This document shows, one piece after another, positions 1-5,910 of a stretch of DNA of 5,910 nt. Made by a program: the position numbers and the translations under genes. The first letter of the stretch is position 1. Each line of letters opens with the position of its first letter. Under the pieces are notes generated by a model. The model ran no database searches and was not told the origin of the DNA. It worked only from the letters and a program-made list of their open reading frames with translations. This stretch comes from Tannerella sp. (GTDB lineage: Bacteria; Bacteroidota; Bacteroidia; Bacteroidales; Tannerellaceae): contig JAIRLL010000331.1 in the NCBI GenBank assembly GCA_031259505.1, forward strand, positions 1 through 5,910, written 5' to 3'.

Positions 1-84
1 CACGCTTGCGACACGTGTCGCAAGTCCCACGAGGTCTCCGGCACACTTGTGTCACGCGTCGCAAGTGTCCCAAGCGTCCCAAAG
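1..84. repeat. Palindrome plus short degenerate repeats (GTCGCAAG family)
   Basis: Bases 5-24 form a perfect 20-bp palindrome with half-site CTTGCGACAC. The same core recurs: GTCGCAAGT occurs identically at 17-25 and 58-66. Bases 58-84 read as three tandem 9-base units, GTCGCAAGT, GTCCCAAGC and GTCCCAAAG. A second inverted repeat pairs ACACTTG (43-49) with CAAGTGT (62-68). No T-run follows either hairpin, so neither looks like an intrinsic terminator. The patch reaches the left edge and may continue outside. Its role is unknown: an intergenic repeat family, a protein-binding site or an RNA hairpin are all possible. The repeats are seen directly; any function would be inference. Confidence 0.6.
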
Positions 85-154
85 AAAACTATACTATAAA
101 ACACGAAATAACAATCACAACAACCCGCATTATTCAAAAACCATAAATTTGATT

Positions 155-964
155 ATGAAACGATTTGCATATCTATTACTGATTGCCGCACTAAGCGGCG
201 GCATGGCGTCCGGACAGGAAAAGGATGAATACAGGACTGTCCGTGATATTCCTTACCGGACGGAAGGCGACGCCAGTTCGCCGGAACGGTGCAAGCTGGA
301 CATTTATTATCCTGAGCGTGAAACCGGGTTTGCCACAGTGGTCTGGTTTCATGGCGGAGGCCTGACTGCCGGTTCGAAATTCATCCCCGAACAGTTGAAA
401 AACGGCGGACTGGCCGTCGTGGCGGTGAATTATCGCCTGATGCCCGGATGCAGCGTGGCGGAGTGTATCGACGATGCGGCGGCGGCCGTCGCATGGGTTT
501 TTCGCGAGATAAAAAAATATGGCGGCAGCACGAAGCGTATTTTTGTGGCAGGCCATTCGGCCGGCGGCTACCTGACCGCCATGATCGGTCTGGACAGGAA
601 ATGGCTGAAGGCCTACGGCGTGGATGCCGATTCGATTGCCGCGCTGATTCCGTTCAGCGGTCAGGCCGTCAGCCATTATGCCTATCGCCGGACAAAGGGT
701 ATAAAAGATACGCAGCCGACTGTCGACGAATTTGCGCCGCTCTATCATGTGCGTCCCGATGCGCCGCCGCTGATTATCGTCTCGGGCGACCGCGAAATGG
801 AAATGTTGGGACGCTATGAAGAAAACGCCTATTTCTGGCGGATGATGAAAGTGTCGGGTCATACGCAGTCCTTTTTGTATGAACTGGACGGATATAACCA
901 CGGGGATATGGCCGCGCCGGCGTTTCACATACTGAAGCAGTTTGTGAAGGAAATAAATAACTGA
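155..964 (+). CDS. Exported alpha/beta-hydrolase, esterase/lipase-like
   Basis: This encodes a 269-residue protein, predicted to be a secreted or periplasmic serine hydrolase, most likely a carboxylesterase (HSL / BD-FAE-like acetyl esterase type). Residues 1-20 form a signal peptide: Lys-Arg, then a hydrophobic Leu/Ile/Ala stretch, then a likely cut after Ala-Ser-Gly. No lipobox Cys is present. The oxyanion-hole motif HGGG is at 66-69. The nucleophile elbow GHSAG is at 133-137 with Ser135. The likely acid is Asp212 in SGD and the base is His249 in YNHGD, so the triad looks complete. Cys99 and Cys104 are close enough to form a disulfide after export. The frame is open back to a TTG at 47, but that extension runs through repeats and an A-rich leader and would bury the signal peptide. 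The ATG at 155 is therefore chosen. The substrate cannot be read from the sequence. The gene faces serS and shares no operon partner in this window. Confidence 0.9.
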   Translation: MKRFAYLLLIAALSGGMASGQEKDEYRTVRDIPYRTEGDASSPERCKLDIYYPERETGFATVVWFHGGGLTAGSKFIPEQLKNGGLAVVAVNYRLMPGCSVAECIDDAAAAVAWVFREIKKYGGSTKRIFVAGHSAGGYLTAMIGLDRKWLKAYGVDADSIAALIPFSGQAVSHYAYRRTKGIKDTQPTVDEFAPLYHVRPDAPPLIIVSGDREMEMLGRYEENAYFWRMMKVSGHTQSFLYELDGYNHGDMAAPAFHILKQFVKEINN

Positions 965-980
965 AGGGGAACGGTTATTT
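955..980. terminator. Possible weak bidirectional terminator between convergent genes
   Basis: AAATAAC (955-961) pairs with GTTATTT (974-980). A T-G wobble and a G-C pair extend the stem to 9 bp around the loop AAGGGGAA. The hairpin covers both stop codons: TGA of the hydrolase (962-964) and TAA of serS (977-975, minus strand). T-rich sequence follows on each strand. The stem is A/T-rich and therefore weak, and it is the only terminator-like structure I noticed between the two genes. Shared terminators are common between closely convergent genes, but function here is inferred. Confidence 0.35.
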
Positions 981-2246
981 GATTATTTCGAATCCGGTGT
1001 AGGGATGCAGTGCGCAGGGGATGCGTATGCCGTCGGGCGTCTGGTTGTTTTCCAGCAGGGCGGCCACGATTCGCGGAAGCGCCAGCGCGCTGCCGTTGAG
1101 CGTATGGCAAAGCTGTGTCTTTCGGTCTTCCGTGCGGTAACGACATTTCAGGCGGTTGGCCTGATAGCTCTCGAAATTGGATATCGAACTCACTTCAAGC
1201 CATCGTTTCTGGGCTGCGGAAAACACTTCGAAGTCAAACGTCAGGGCTGAAAGGAAACTCATGTCGCCTCCGCACAGACGGAGTATGCGCCACGGCAGTT
1301 CCAGTTTTTCGACCAGCGTGCGTACATAATCCACCATTTCGCCCAGCATCCGGTACGAATGTTCGGGCTTGTCGATGCAAACGATTTCCACTTTGCTGAA
1401 CTGATGCAGACGGTTCAGCCCGCGCACATCTTTTCCGTAGGAGCCTGCTTCGCGACGGAAACAGGCCGAAAAGGCAGCGCTTTTCATCGGCAAGTCCGAT
1501 TCGTTCAAAATCACGTCACGGTAAATGTTCGTGACGGGCACTTCGGCGGTGGGAATCAGGTAGAGATTTTCGGCCGAAACGTGATACATCTGCCCTTCCT
1601 TGTCGGGCAACTGTCCTGTCCCATACCCGGAATCGGCATTGACAACGTATGGCGGCTCGATTTCCAGATAGCCCGCCTCGCGCGCACTGTCGAGGAAGAA
1701 ACTGACGAGTGCACGCTGCAGTCGCGCGCCGTATCCCCTGTATACGGGAAAGCCTGCACCGGCAATCTTTACGCCGGTCTCGAAATCAATCAGGCCGTAT
1801 TTCTTTGCCAGATCCCAGTGTGGCAGTGCGTCGGCCGGCAGTTCGGGAATGCAGCCGCCCGTCTTTTCGCACACATTGTCTTCGGCGTTCCTGCCTTCGG
1901 GCACGGATTCGTGCGGCAGATTGGGGACAAGCGTCAACAGTTCGTGCAAATCGCTCTCCGAACGTGTCTTCGCCGTTTCCAGTTCTCTGTTGGCGTCTTT
2001 CATCTTCGCCACTTTCGTCCTGGCGGCTTCGGCTTCTTCCTTTTTCCCTGCTTTCATCAGCGCCCCGATTTCTTTCGAAATACGGTTCAGTTCGGTCAGA
2101 TTTGCTTCCAGCGCCGATTGCGAAGCACGCCGCGCGGCGTCCAGTTCAATGATTTTCGCAATGATTTCTCCGGCATCGAAATGTTTTTTTGCCAGCCGGC
2201 GAACGACTTCATCTCTGTTTTCCGTAATGAATTTTATGTTGAGCAT
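975..2246 (-). CDS. serS: Seryl-tRNA synthetase (class II)
   Basis: This 423-residue protein charges tRNA-Ser (and tRNA-Sec where present) with serine using ATP, in the cytoplasm. Length and ends match bacterial SerRS. Residues about 28-105 are the charged, Ala/Glu/Lys-rich antiparallel coiled-coil arm that grips the long variable arm of tRNA-Ser. The class II catalytic core follows: the serine-binding TAE motif at 233-235, motif 2 with FRRE at 263-266 followed by GSYGKDVRGLNRLHQF, the CGGDMSF and EVSSISNFESYQANR stretches lining the active site, and motif 3 around 385-400 with the invariant-type Arg392 (ALPRIVAALLEN). The C-terminus HPYTGFEIIK resembles Bacteroidales SerRS as I recall them. 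The ATG at 2246 gives the usual MLNIKFI-type N-terminus. Upstream is purine-rich (AAAAAGGGAAAAGAG) with a -7-like element about 26 bases before the ATG. It lies downstream of rpoC on the same strand but behind a strong terminator, so it is probably transcribed separately. It appears intact. Confidence 0.98.
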   Translation of the reverse strand: MLNIKFITENRDEVVRRLAKKHFDAGEIIAKIIELDAARRASQSALEANLTELNRISKEIGALMKAGKKEEAEAARTKVAKMKDANRELETAKTRSESDLHELLTLVPNLPHESVPEGRNAEDNVCEKTGGCIPELPADALPHWDLAKKYGLIDFETGVKIAGAGFPVYRGYGARLQRALVSFFLDSAREAGYLEIEPPYVVNADSGYGTGQLPDKEGQMYHVSAENLYLIPTAEVPVTNIYRDVILNESDLPMKSAAFSACFRREAGSYGKDVRGLNRLHQFSKVEIVCIDKPEHSYRMLGEMVDYVRTLVEKLELPWRILRLCGGDMSFLSALTFDFEVFSAAQKRWLEVSSISNFESYQANRLKCRYRTEDRKTQLCHTLNGSALALPRIVAALLENNQTPDGIRIPCALHPYTGFEIIK

Positions 2247-2452
2247 GTCTCTTTTCCCTTTTTATCAGGATGCAAAGATAAGTGTTTTATGCAAAACAGC
2301 GGGTTTTCCGGGGAAAATATTTTCGGGCATTTGACTTCGCCGATTTTCAATTCAAACTGTCGCATTTGGCATGCGTCCTTTGACTGCCGTCGAACTTCGT
2401 TTCAGGACTTTTCGCAAAATCATGCCGCGCGCAGTATAAAAAGCACTTAAGT
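2247..2452 (-). other. serS leader / intergenic region
   Basis: This is non-coding sequence between the rpoC terminator and serS. Apart from the -7-like element near serS, I see only a small hairpin (CGCAT/ATGCG around 2361-2375) and a 23-codon open frame on the minus strand (2352-2423) that starts with ATG but has no coding support. I recognise no T-box, riboswitch, tRNA or gene remnant. It is longer than a simple promoter needs. Confidence 0.5.
2273..2280 (-). promoter_or_regulatory. Bacteroidetes-type -7 promoter element for serS
   Basis: Read on the minus strand, these bases are TATCTTTG, an exact match to the Bacteroidetes sigma-ABfr -7 consensus TAnnTTTG. It lies 26 bases upstream of the serS ATG, so a transcript would have a leader of roughly 20 bases. 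The -33 element is poor: the nearest TTTG (2292-2295) is separated by only 11 bases instead of about 19-21. Position and gene orientation support a promoter, but a short motif can occur by chance. Confidence 0.45.
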
Positions 2453-2491
2453 AAAAAGAGCAATGAATAAAGAATCTTCATTGCTCTTTTT
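2453..2491 (-). terminator. rpoC intrinsic terminator, bidirectional in form
   Basis: A perfect 15-bp inverted repeat pairs AAAAAGAGCAATGAA (2453-2467) with TTCATTGCTCTTTTT (2477-2491) around a 9-base loop (2468-2476). On the minus strand the GAGCAATGAA-type stem is followed by a five-T run, 26 bases past the rpoC TAA, as expected for Rho-independent termination. On the plus strand the same stem is followed by seven Ts (2487-2493), so it could stop transcription from either side. It marks the end of the rpoC transcription unit and separates it from serS. Confidence 0.88.
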
Positions 2492-2517
2492 TTATTGCGG
2501 CGAAAAAATGCAACGGC

Positions 2518-5500
2518 TTATTTTTCTTCCACAAATATGTGGCTTGTCTTGCTGCTGCCAGTCGAAAGGCGTTCCATTTCTTCTTTGGAACCGACCGTCA
2601 GCCTGTCAAATTCACGCTGCCCTGTGCCGGCCGGAATCAGGTGTCCGCATATCACGTTTTCTTTCAGGCCTTCCAGCCGGTCTACTCTGCCGCTGATCGC
2701 AGCTTCGTTCAGCACCTTGGTCGTTTCCTGGAAAGAGGCGGCGGACATAAAACTGCTTGTCTGCAACGCGGCACGTGTGATTCCCTGCAATATCTGGTTT
2801 GTCGTGGCGGGGACGGCGTCGCGCGCATCAACGATTTTCAGGTCTCTGCGTTTCAGCATACTGTTTTCGTCGCGCAGTTTCCGCGCCGTCACAATTTGTC
2901 CGGCCTTCAGCGTCTGTGAATTGCCGGCGTCGACTACGACCTTTTTTCCCCAGATACGATCGTTTTCTTCCATCACTTCCAGCTTGTCGACCACCTGCTG
3001 CTCAAGGAAACGCGTATCGCCCGGATCGACGATTTCGACTTTGCGCATCATCTGGCGTACAATGACTTCAAAATGTTTGTCATTGATTTTCACGCCCTGC
3101 AGGCGGTATACGTCCTGTACTTCGTTGACGATATATTCCTGCACGGCCGTCGGGCCCTTGATGGCAAGGATGTCGGCCGGAGTGATTGCTCCGTCCGAAA
3201 GCGGCATGCCGGCGCGTACATAGTCGTTTTCCTGCACCAGCAACTGTTTGGAGAGCGGCACCATGTATTTTTTTACTTCGCCAAGCTTGGATGTCACGGT
3301 GATTTCGCGGTTGCCGCGTTTGATTTTGCCGAAACCTACCTCGCCGTCGATTTCCGACACGACGGCCGGATTGGAGGGATTGCGCGCTTCGAACAGTTCC
3401 GTCACACGGGGCAAACCGCCTGTGATGTCGCCTGTTTTACCGACGGCGCGCGGAATCTTCACCAGCACTTCGCCCGTCTTGATGGCGTCGCCGTCTTCTT
3501 TAACCACGTGGGCGCCCAATGGCAGCGAATAGGTTTTGAGTGTCTTCTTCTTGCTGTCTACCACATGAGCCACGGGCACTTTGGTCTTGTCTTTCGATTC
3601 GATGACAATCTTTTCTTTCAAACCTGTTATCTCGTCGCTTTCTATCTTAAAGGTTACGTTCTCGATCATGTTTTCGAACGAAATCCTGCCGGCGACTTCC
3701 GATACGATCACGGCATTGAACGGATCCCATTCGATGATGGTATCACCTTTTTTTACTTCACTGCCGCTGTCGAAATACAGCTTGGAGCCGTACGGGATGT
3801 TGTGGGTGAGCAATACAATCTTCGTGTTCGGGTCGACGATGCGCAGTTCGGCCAAACGGCTGACGACGACTTTGCACCTGTCTTCTTCCGATTCGACATA
3901 ACGCAGTTCGTCGATTTCGAGCATGCCGGCGAATTTCGTGACAAGGCTGTTTTCCGTCACGATGTTGGACGCGATACCACCGACGTGGAACGTACGCAGC
4001 GTCAACTGCGTGCCCGGTTCGCCAATAGACTGGGCAGCCGTCACGCCGACAACCTCGCCTTTTTGCACCATCTGTCCGTTGGCAAGGTTGCGACCGTAGC
4101 ATTTGGCGCAAACGCCTTTTTTCGATTCGCACGTCAATACCGACCGTATTTCTACGCTTTCGATGGGCGAATCCTGTATCTTTCTTGCCGCTTCTTCGCG
4201 TATTTCTTCACCGGACGGGACCAGCAGTTCGCCCGTAATCGGGTGGATGATGTCGTGTACCGATACGCGACCCAAAATTCTCTCGTAGAGCGAAGCGATT
4301 ACTTCTTCGTTGTTTTTCAGTTCGGTACAAACCAGTCCGCGTAGTGTGCCGCAGTCTTCCTCGTTGATAATCACGTCGTGCGAGACGTCGACGAGGCGGC
4401 GGGTCAGGTATCCGGCGTCGGCCGTTTTCAAAGCCGTATCGGCAAGACCTTTACGTGCACCGTGCGTCGAGATGAAATATTCCAGTACGGAAAGCCCTTC
4501 CTTGAAGTTGGACAAAATCGGATTTTCGATGATTTGTCCGCCTTCGGCGCCGCTTTTTTGCGGTTTCGCCATCAATCCGCGCATGCCGGACAACTGGCGT
4601 ATCTGTTCCCTTGAACCGCGCGCGCCGGAATCCATCATCATGAATACGGAGTTAAAGCCTTCGTTGTCTGCGGCTAACTGGTCGATAAGCGTTTTCGACA
4701 GTTTACTGTTGACATGCGTCCACGTATCGATGATTTGGTTGTAACGCTCGTTGTTGGTGATAAATCCCATACTGTAGTTGGCGGTGATTTGTTCGACTTC
4801 GTCATAACCTTCTTTCACCAGCGCGTCTTTTTCGGGTGGAATCAGCACGTCGGCAAGGTTGAACGACAGTCCGCCCTTGAATGCCATGTAGTATCCAAGA
4901 TTCTTTATATCGTCGAGGAATTGCGCCGTACGGGCTACGCCACAGGTCTTTATCACGTCGCCGATAATGTCGCGGAGCGCTTTTTTGCCCCATACGCTGT
5001 TAATATATCCTACTTTTTCGGGGACATATTCGTTGACCATCAGGCGCCCGACGGACGTTTCGACCATGCGTTTCACACGGGCGCCATTCTCGTCTACATC
5101 ATTGACGTACACCTTGATGGGTGCGTGTGTATCTACTGCTTTCTCGTTGTAGGCAATGGTTGCTTCTTCGGGACCGTAAAATACCAGTCCGCTGCCTTTT
5201 GCTCCGGGGCGGAGTTTGGTAATGTAGTACAGCCCGAGTACCATGTCCTGAGAAGGGACGGTGATCGGCGCGCCGTTGGCGGGATTGAGGATATTGTGCG
5301 AAGCCAGCATCAGCATCTGAGCTTCGAGAATAGCCTCGTTGCCAAGCGGCAAGTGAACAGCCATCTGGTCGCCGTCAAAGTCGGCATTGAATGCCGTACA
5401 AGCCAGCGGGTGCAACTGAATGGCCTTGCCTTCAATCAGTTTCGGCTGAAAGGCCTGAATGCCGAGGCGGTGTAGCGTCGGAGCGCGATTCAGCAGGACG

Positions 5501-5910
5501 GGATGGCCTTTCATCACATATTCCAGAATATCCCATACGACCGGTTCTTTACGATCTACTATCTTTTTGGCTGATTTGACGGTTTTCACGATGCCGCGCT
5601 CAATCAGTTTGCGAATGACAAAGGGTTTGTACAGTTCCGCCGCCATGTCTTTTGGCAGACCGCATTCGTGCATTTTCAGTTCGGGTCCTACGACGATAAC
5701 CGAGCGCGCGGAGTAGTCTACACGTTTTCCCAGCAAGTTCTGCCGGAAACGGCCCTGCTTTCCTTTCAGACTGTCGGACAGGGATTTCAGCAGCCGGTTG
5801 GCATCGGTTTTTACTGCGCTTGACTTGCGGGAATTATCAAACAGAGAGTCGACGGCTTCCTGCAACATGCGTTTTTCGTTTCGCAGAATCACTTCGGGCG
5901 CTTTGATGTC
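2518..5910 (-). CDS. rpoC: RNA polymerase beta' subunit (5' end outside window)
   Basis: This is the C-terminal 1130 residues of beta', the catalytic RNA polymerase subunit. The frame is open through the right edge, whose first visible codons read [16 protein letters not shown]. The GTG at 5892 is therefore an internal Val and not a start. By alignment to E. coli RpoC from memory, about 290-300 N-terminal residues are missing. Numbering from the edge: a switch-region stretch [20 protein letters not shown] lies near 49-69. The metal-binding catalytic motif NADFDGD is at 175-181, with Asp177, 179 and 181 chelating the active-site Mg. The bridge helix begins near DSGARGS (427). Zinc-site Cys are at 520, 594, 601 and 604. 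The trigger-loop motif RTFH is at 639-642. A large trigger-loop insertion (about 646-826) follows, before [10 protein letters not shown]. The conserved C-terminal LIPAGTG, near the omega-contact region, is at 1091-1097. No frameshift or missing catalytic residue is visible. rpoB is expected upstream, outside the window. A terminator follows the stop. Confidence 0.98.
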   Translation of the reverse strand, partial: DIKAPEVILRNEKRMLQEAVDSLFDNSRKSSAVKTDANRLLKSLSDSLKGKQGRFRQNLLGKRVDYSARSVIVVGPELKMHECGLPKDMAAELYKPFVIRKLIERGIVKTVKSAKKIVDRKEPVVWDILEYVMKGHPVLLNRAPTLHRLGIQAFQPKLIEGKAIQLHPLACTAFNADFDGDQMAVHLPLGNEAILEAQMLMLASHNILNPANGAPITVPSQDMVLGLYYITKLRPGAKGSGLVFYGPEEATIAYNEKAVDTHAPIKVYVNDVDENGARVKRMVETSVGRLMVNEYVPEKVGYINSVWGKKALRDIIGDVIKTCGVARTAQFLDDIKNLGYYMAFKGGLSFNLADVLIPPEKDALVKEGYDEVEQITANYSMGFITNNERYNQIIDTWTHVNSKLSKTLIDQLAADNEGFNSVFMMMDSGARGSREQIRQLSGMRGLMAKPQKSGAEGGQIIENPILSNFKEGLSVLEYFISTHGARKGLADTALKTADAGYLTRRLVDVSHDVIINEEDCGTLRGLVCTELKNNEEVIASLYERILGRVSVHDIIHPITGELLVPSGEEIREEAARKIQDSPIESVEIRSVLTCESKKGVCAKCYGRNLANGQMVQKGEVVGVTAAQSIGEPGTQLTLRTFHVGGIASNIVTENSLVTKFAGMLEIDELRYVESEEDRCKVVVSRLAELRIVDPNTKIVLLTHNIPYGSKLYFDSGSEVKKGDTIIEWDPFNAVIVSEVAGRISFENMIENVTFKIESDEITGLKEKIVIESKDKTKVPVAHVVDSKKKTLKTYSLPLGAHVVKEDGDAIKTGEVLVKIPRAVGKTGDITGGLPRVTELFEARNPSNPAVVSEIDGEVGFGKIKRGNREITVTSKLGEVKKYMVPLSKQLLVQENDYVRAGMPLSDGAITPADILAIKGPTAVQEYIVNEVQDVYRLQGVKINDKHFEVIVRQMMRKVEIVDPGDTRFLEQQVVDKLEVMEENDRIWGKKVVVDAGNSQTLKAGQIVTARKLRDENSMLKRRDLKIVDARDAVPATTNQILQGITRAALQTSSFMSAASFQETTKVLNEAAISGRVDRLEGLKENVICGHLIPAGTGQREFDRLTVGSKEEMERLSTGSSKTSHIFVEEK

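Noticed and set aside
144..151. TAAATTTG, matching the Bacteroidetes -7 consensus, just before the hydrolase ATG
   Set aside because: Transcription would start at or past the ATG at 155, and no TTTG lies at -33 spacing. It is probably a chance match in A/T-rich sequence.
47..154. TTG-initiated N-terminal extension of the hydrolase
   Set aside because: It would translate the tandem repeat and an A-rich leader and place 36 polar residues before a clear signal peptide. The ATG at 155 is far better.
191..928. 245-codon minus-strand open frame antisense to the hydrolase
   Set aside because: The plus-strand frame carries a signal peptide and a full catalytic triad. The antisense translation is His/Arg/Pro-rich with no recognisable motif.
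1359..2450. 363-codon plus-strand open frame antisense to serS and running into its leader
   Set aside because: Low-complexity Phe/Arg/Cys-rich translation opposite a conserved gene, with no recognisable domain or start context. It is best explained as a shadow.
3073..4344. 423-codon plus-strand open frame antisense to rpoC
   Set aside because: It lies wholly inside a strongly conserved rpoC region. Its Phe/His/Asp-rich translation is typical of an antisense shadow of a GC-biased gene and resembles no family I know.
5890..5892. GTG as an rpoC start codon
   Set aside because: The frame stays open to the window edge with conserved RpoC sequence upstream (DIKAPE), so this is an internal Val.

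Overview
This window looks like an ordinary housekeeping segment of a Bacteroidota (probably Bacteroidales) chromosome with roughly 50% GC. The assignment rests on three things. The RpoC and SerRS sequences have the character I recall from Bacteroides/Parabacteroides-type proteins. A TAnnTTTG -7-like element sits before serS. Strong Shine-Dalgarno sequences are absent. I cannot fix the genus by reading alone.

Layout, left to right: (1) Bases 1-154 are non-coding. They begin with a perfect 20-bp palindrome and short degenerate repeats built on GTCGCAAG/CTTGCGAC, then an A-rich leader. (2) Bases 155-964 (+) encode an exported alpha/beta-hydrolase (esterase-like) with a complete Ser-Asp-His triad. 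(3) serS (975-2246, -) encodes complete seryl-tRNA synthetase and converges on the hydrolase with only 10 bases between stop codons. A weak hairpin spans both stops. (4) Bases 2247-2517 hold a -7-like promoter element close to serS, otherwise unassigned sequence, and a strong hairpin terminator just after rpoC. (5) rpoC (2518 to beyond 5910, -) encodes the RNA polymerase beta' subunit. The C-terminal 1130 residues are visible and the N-terminus lies past the right edge.

How they relate: rpoC and serS point the same way, but the 15-bp terminator stem and the 271-base gap suggest separate transcription units. Both serve core information processing: transcription for rpoC, serine tRNA charging for serS. 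The hydrolase is on the opposite strand and shows no functional link to them.

I found no mobile element, CRISPR array, tRNA, rRNA or defence system, and no convincing new system. The points most worth a second look are the palindrome/repeat patch at the left edge, the gene order after rpoC, the two putative bidirectional terminators, and the serS leader. The long open frames antisense to rpoC, serS and the hydrolase are best explained as coding shadows.
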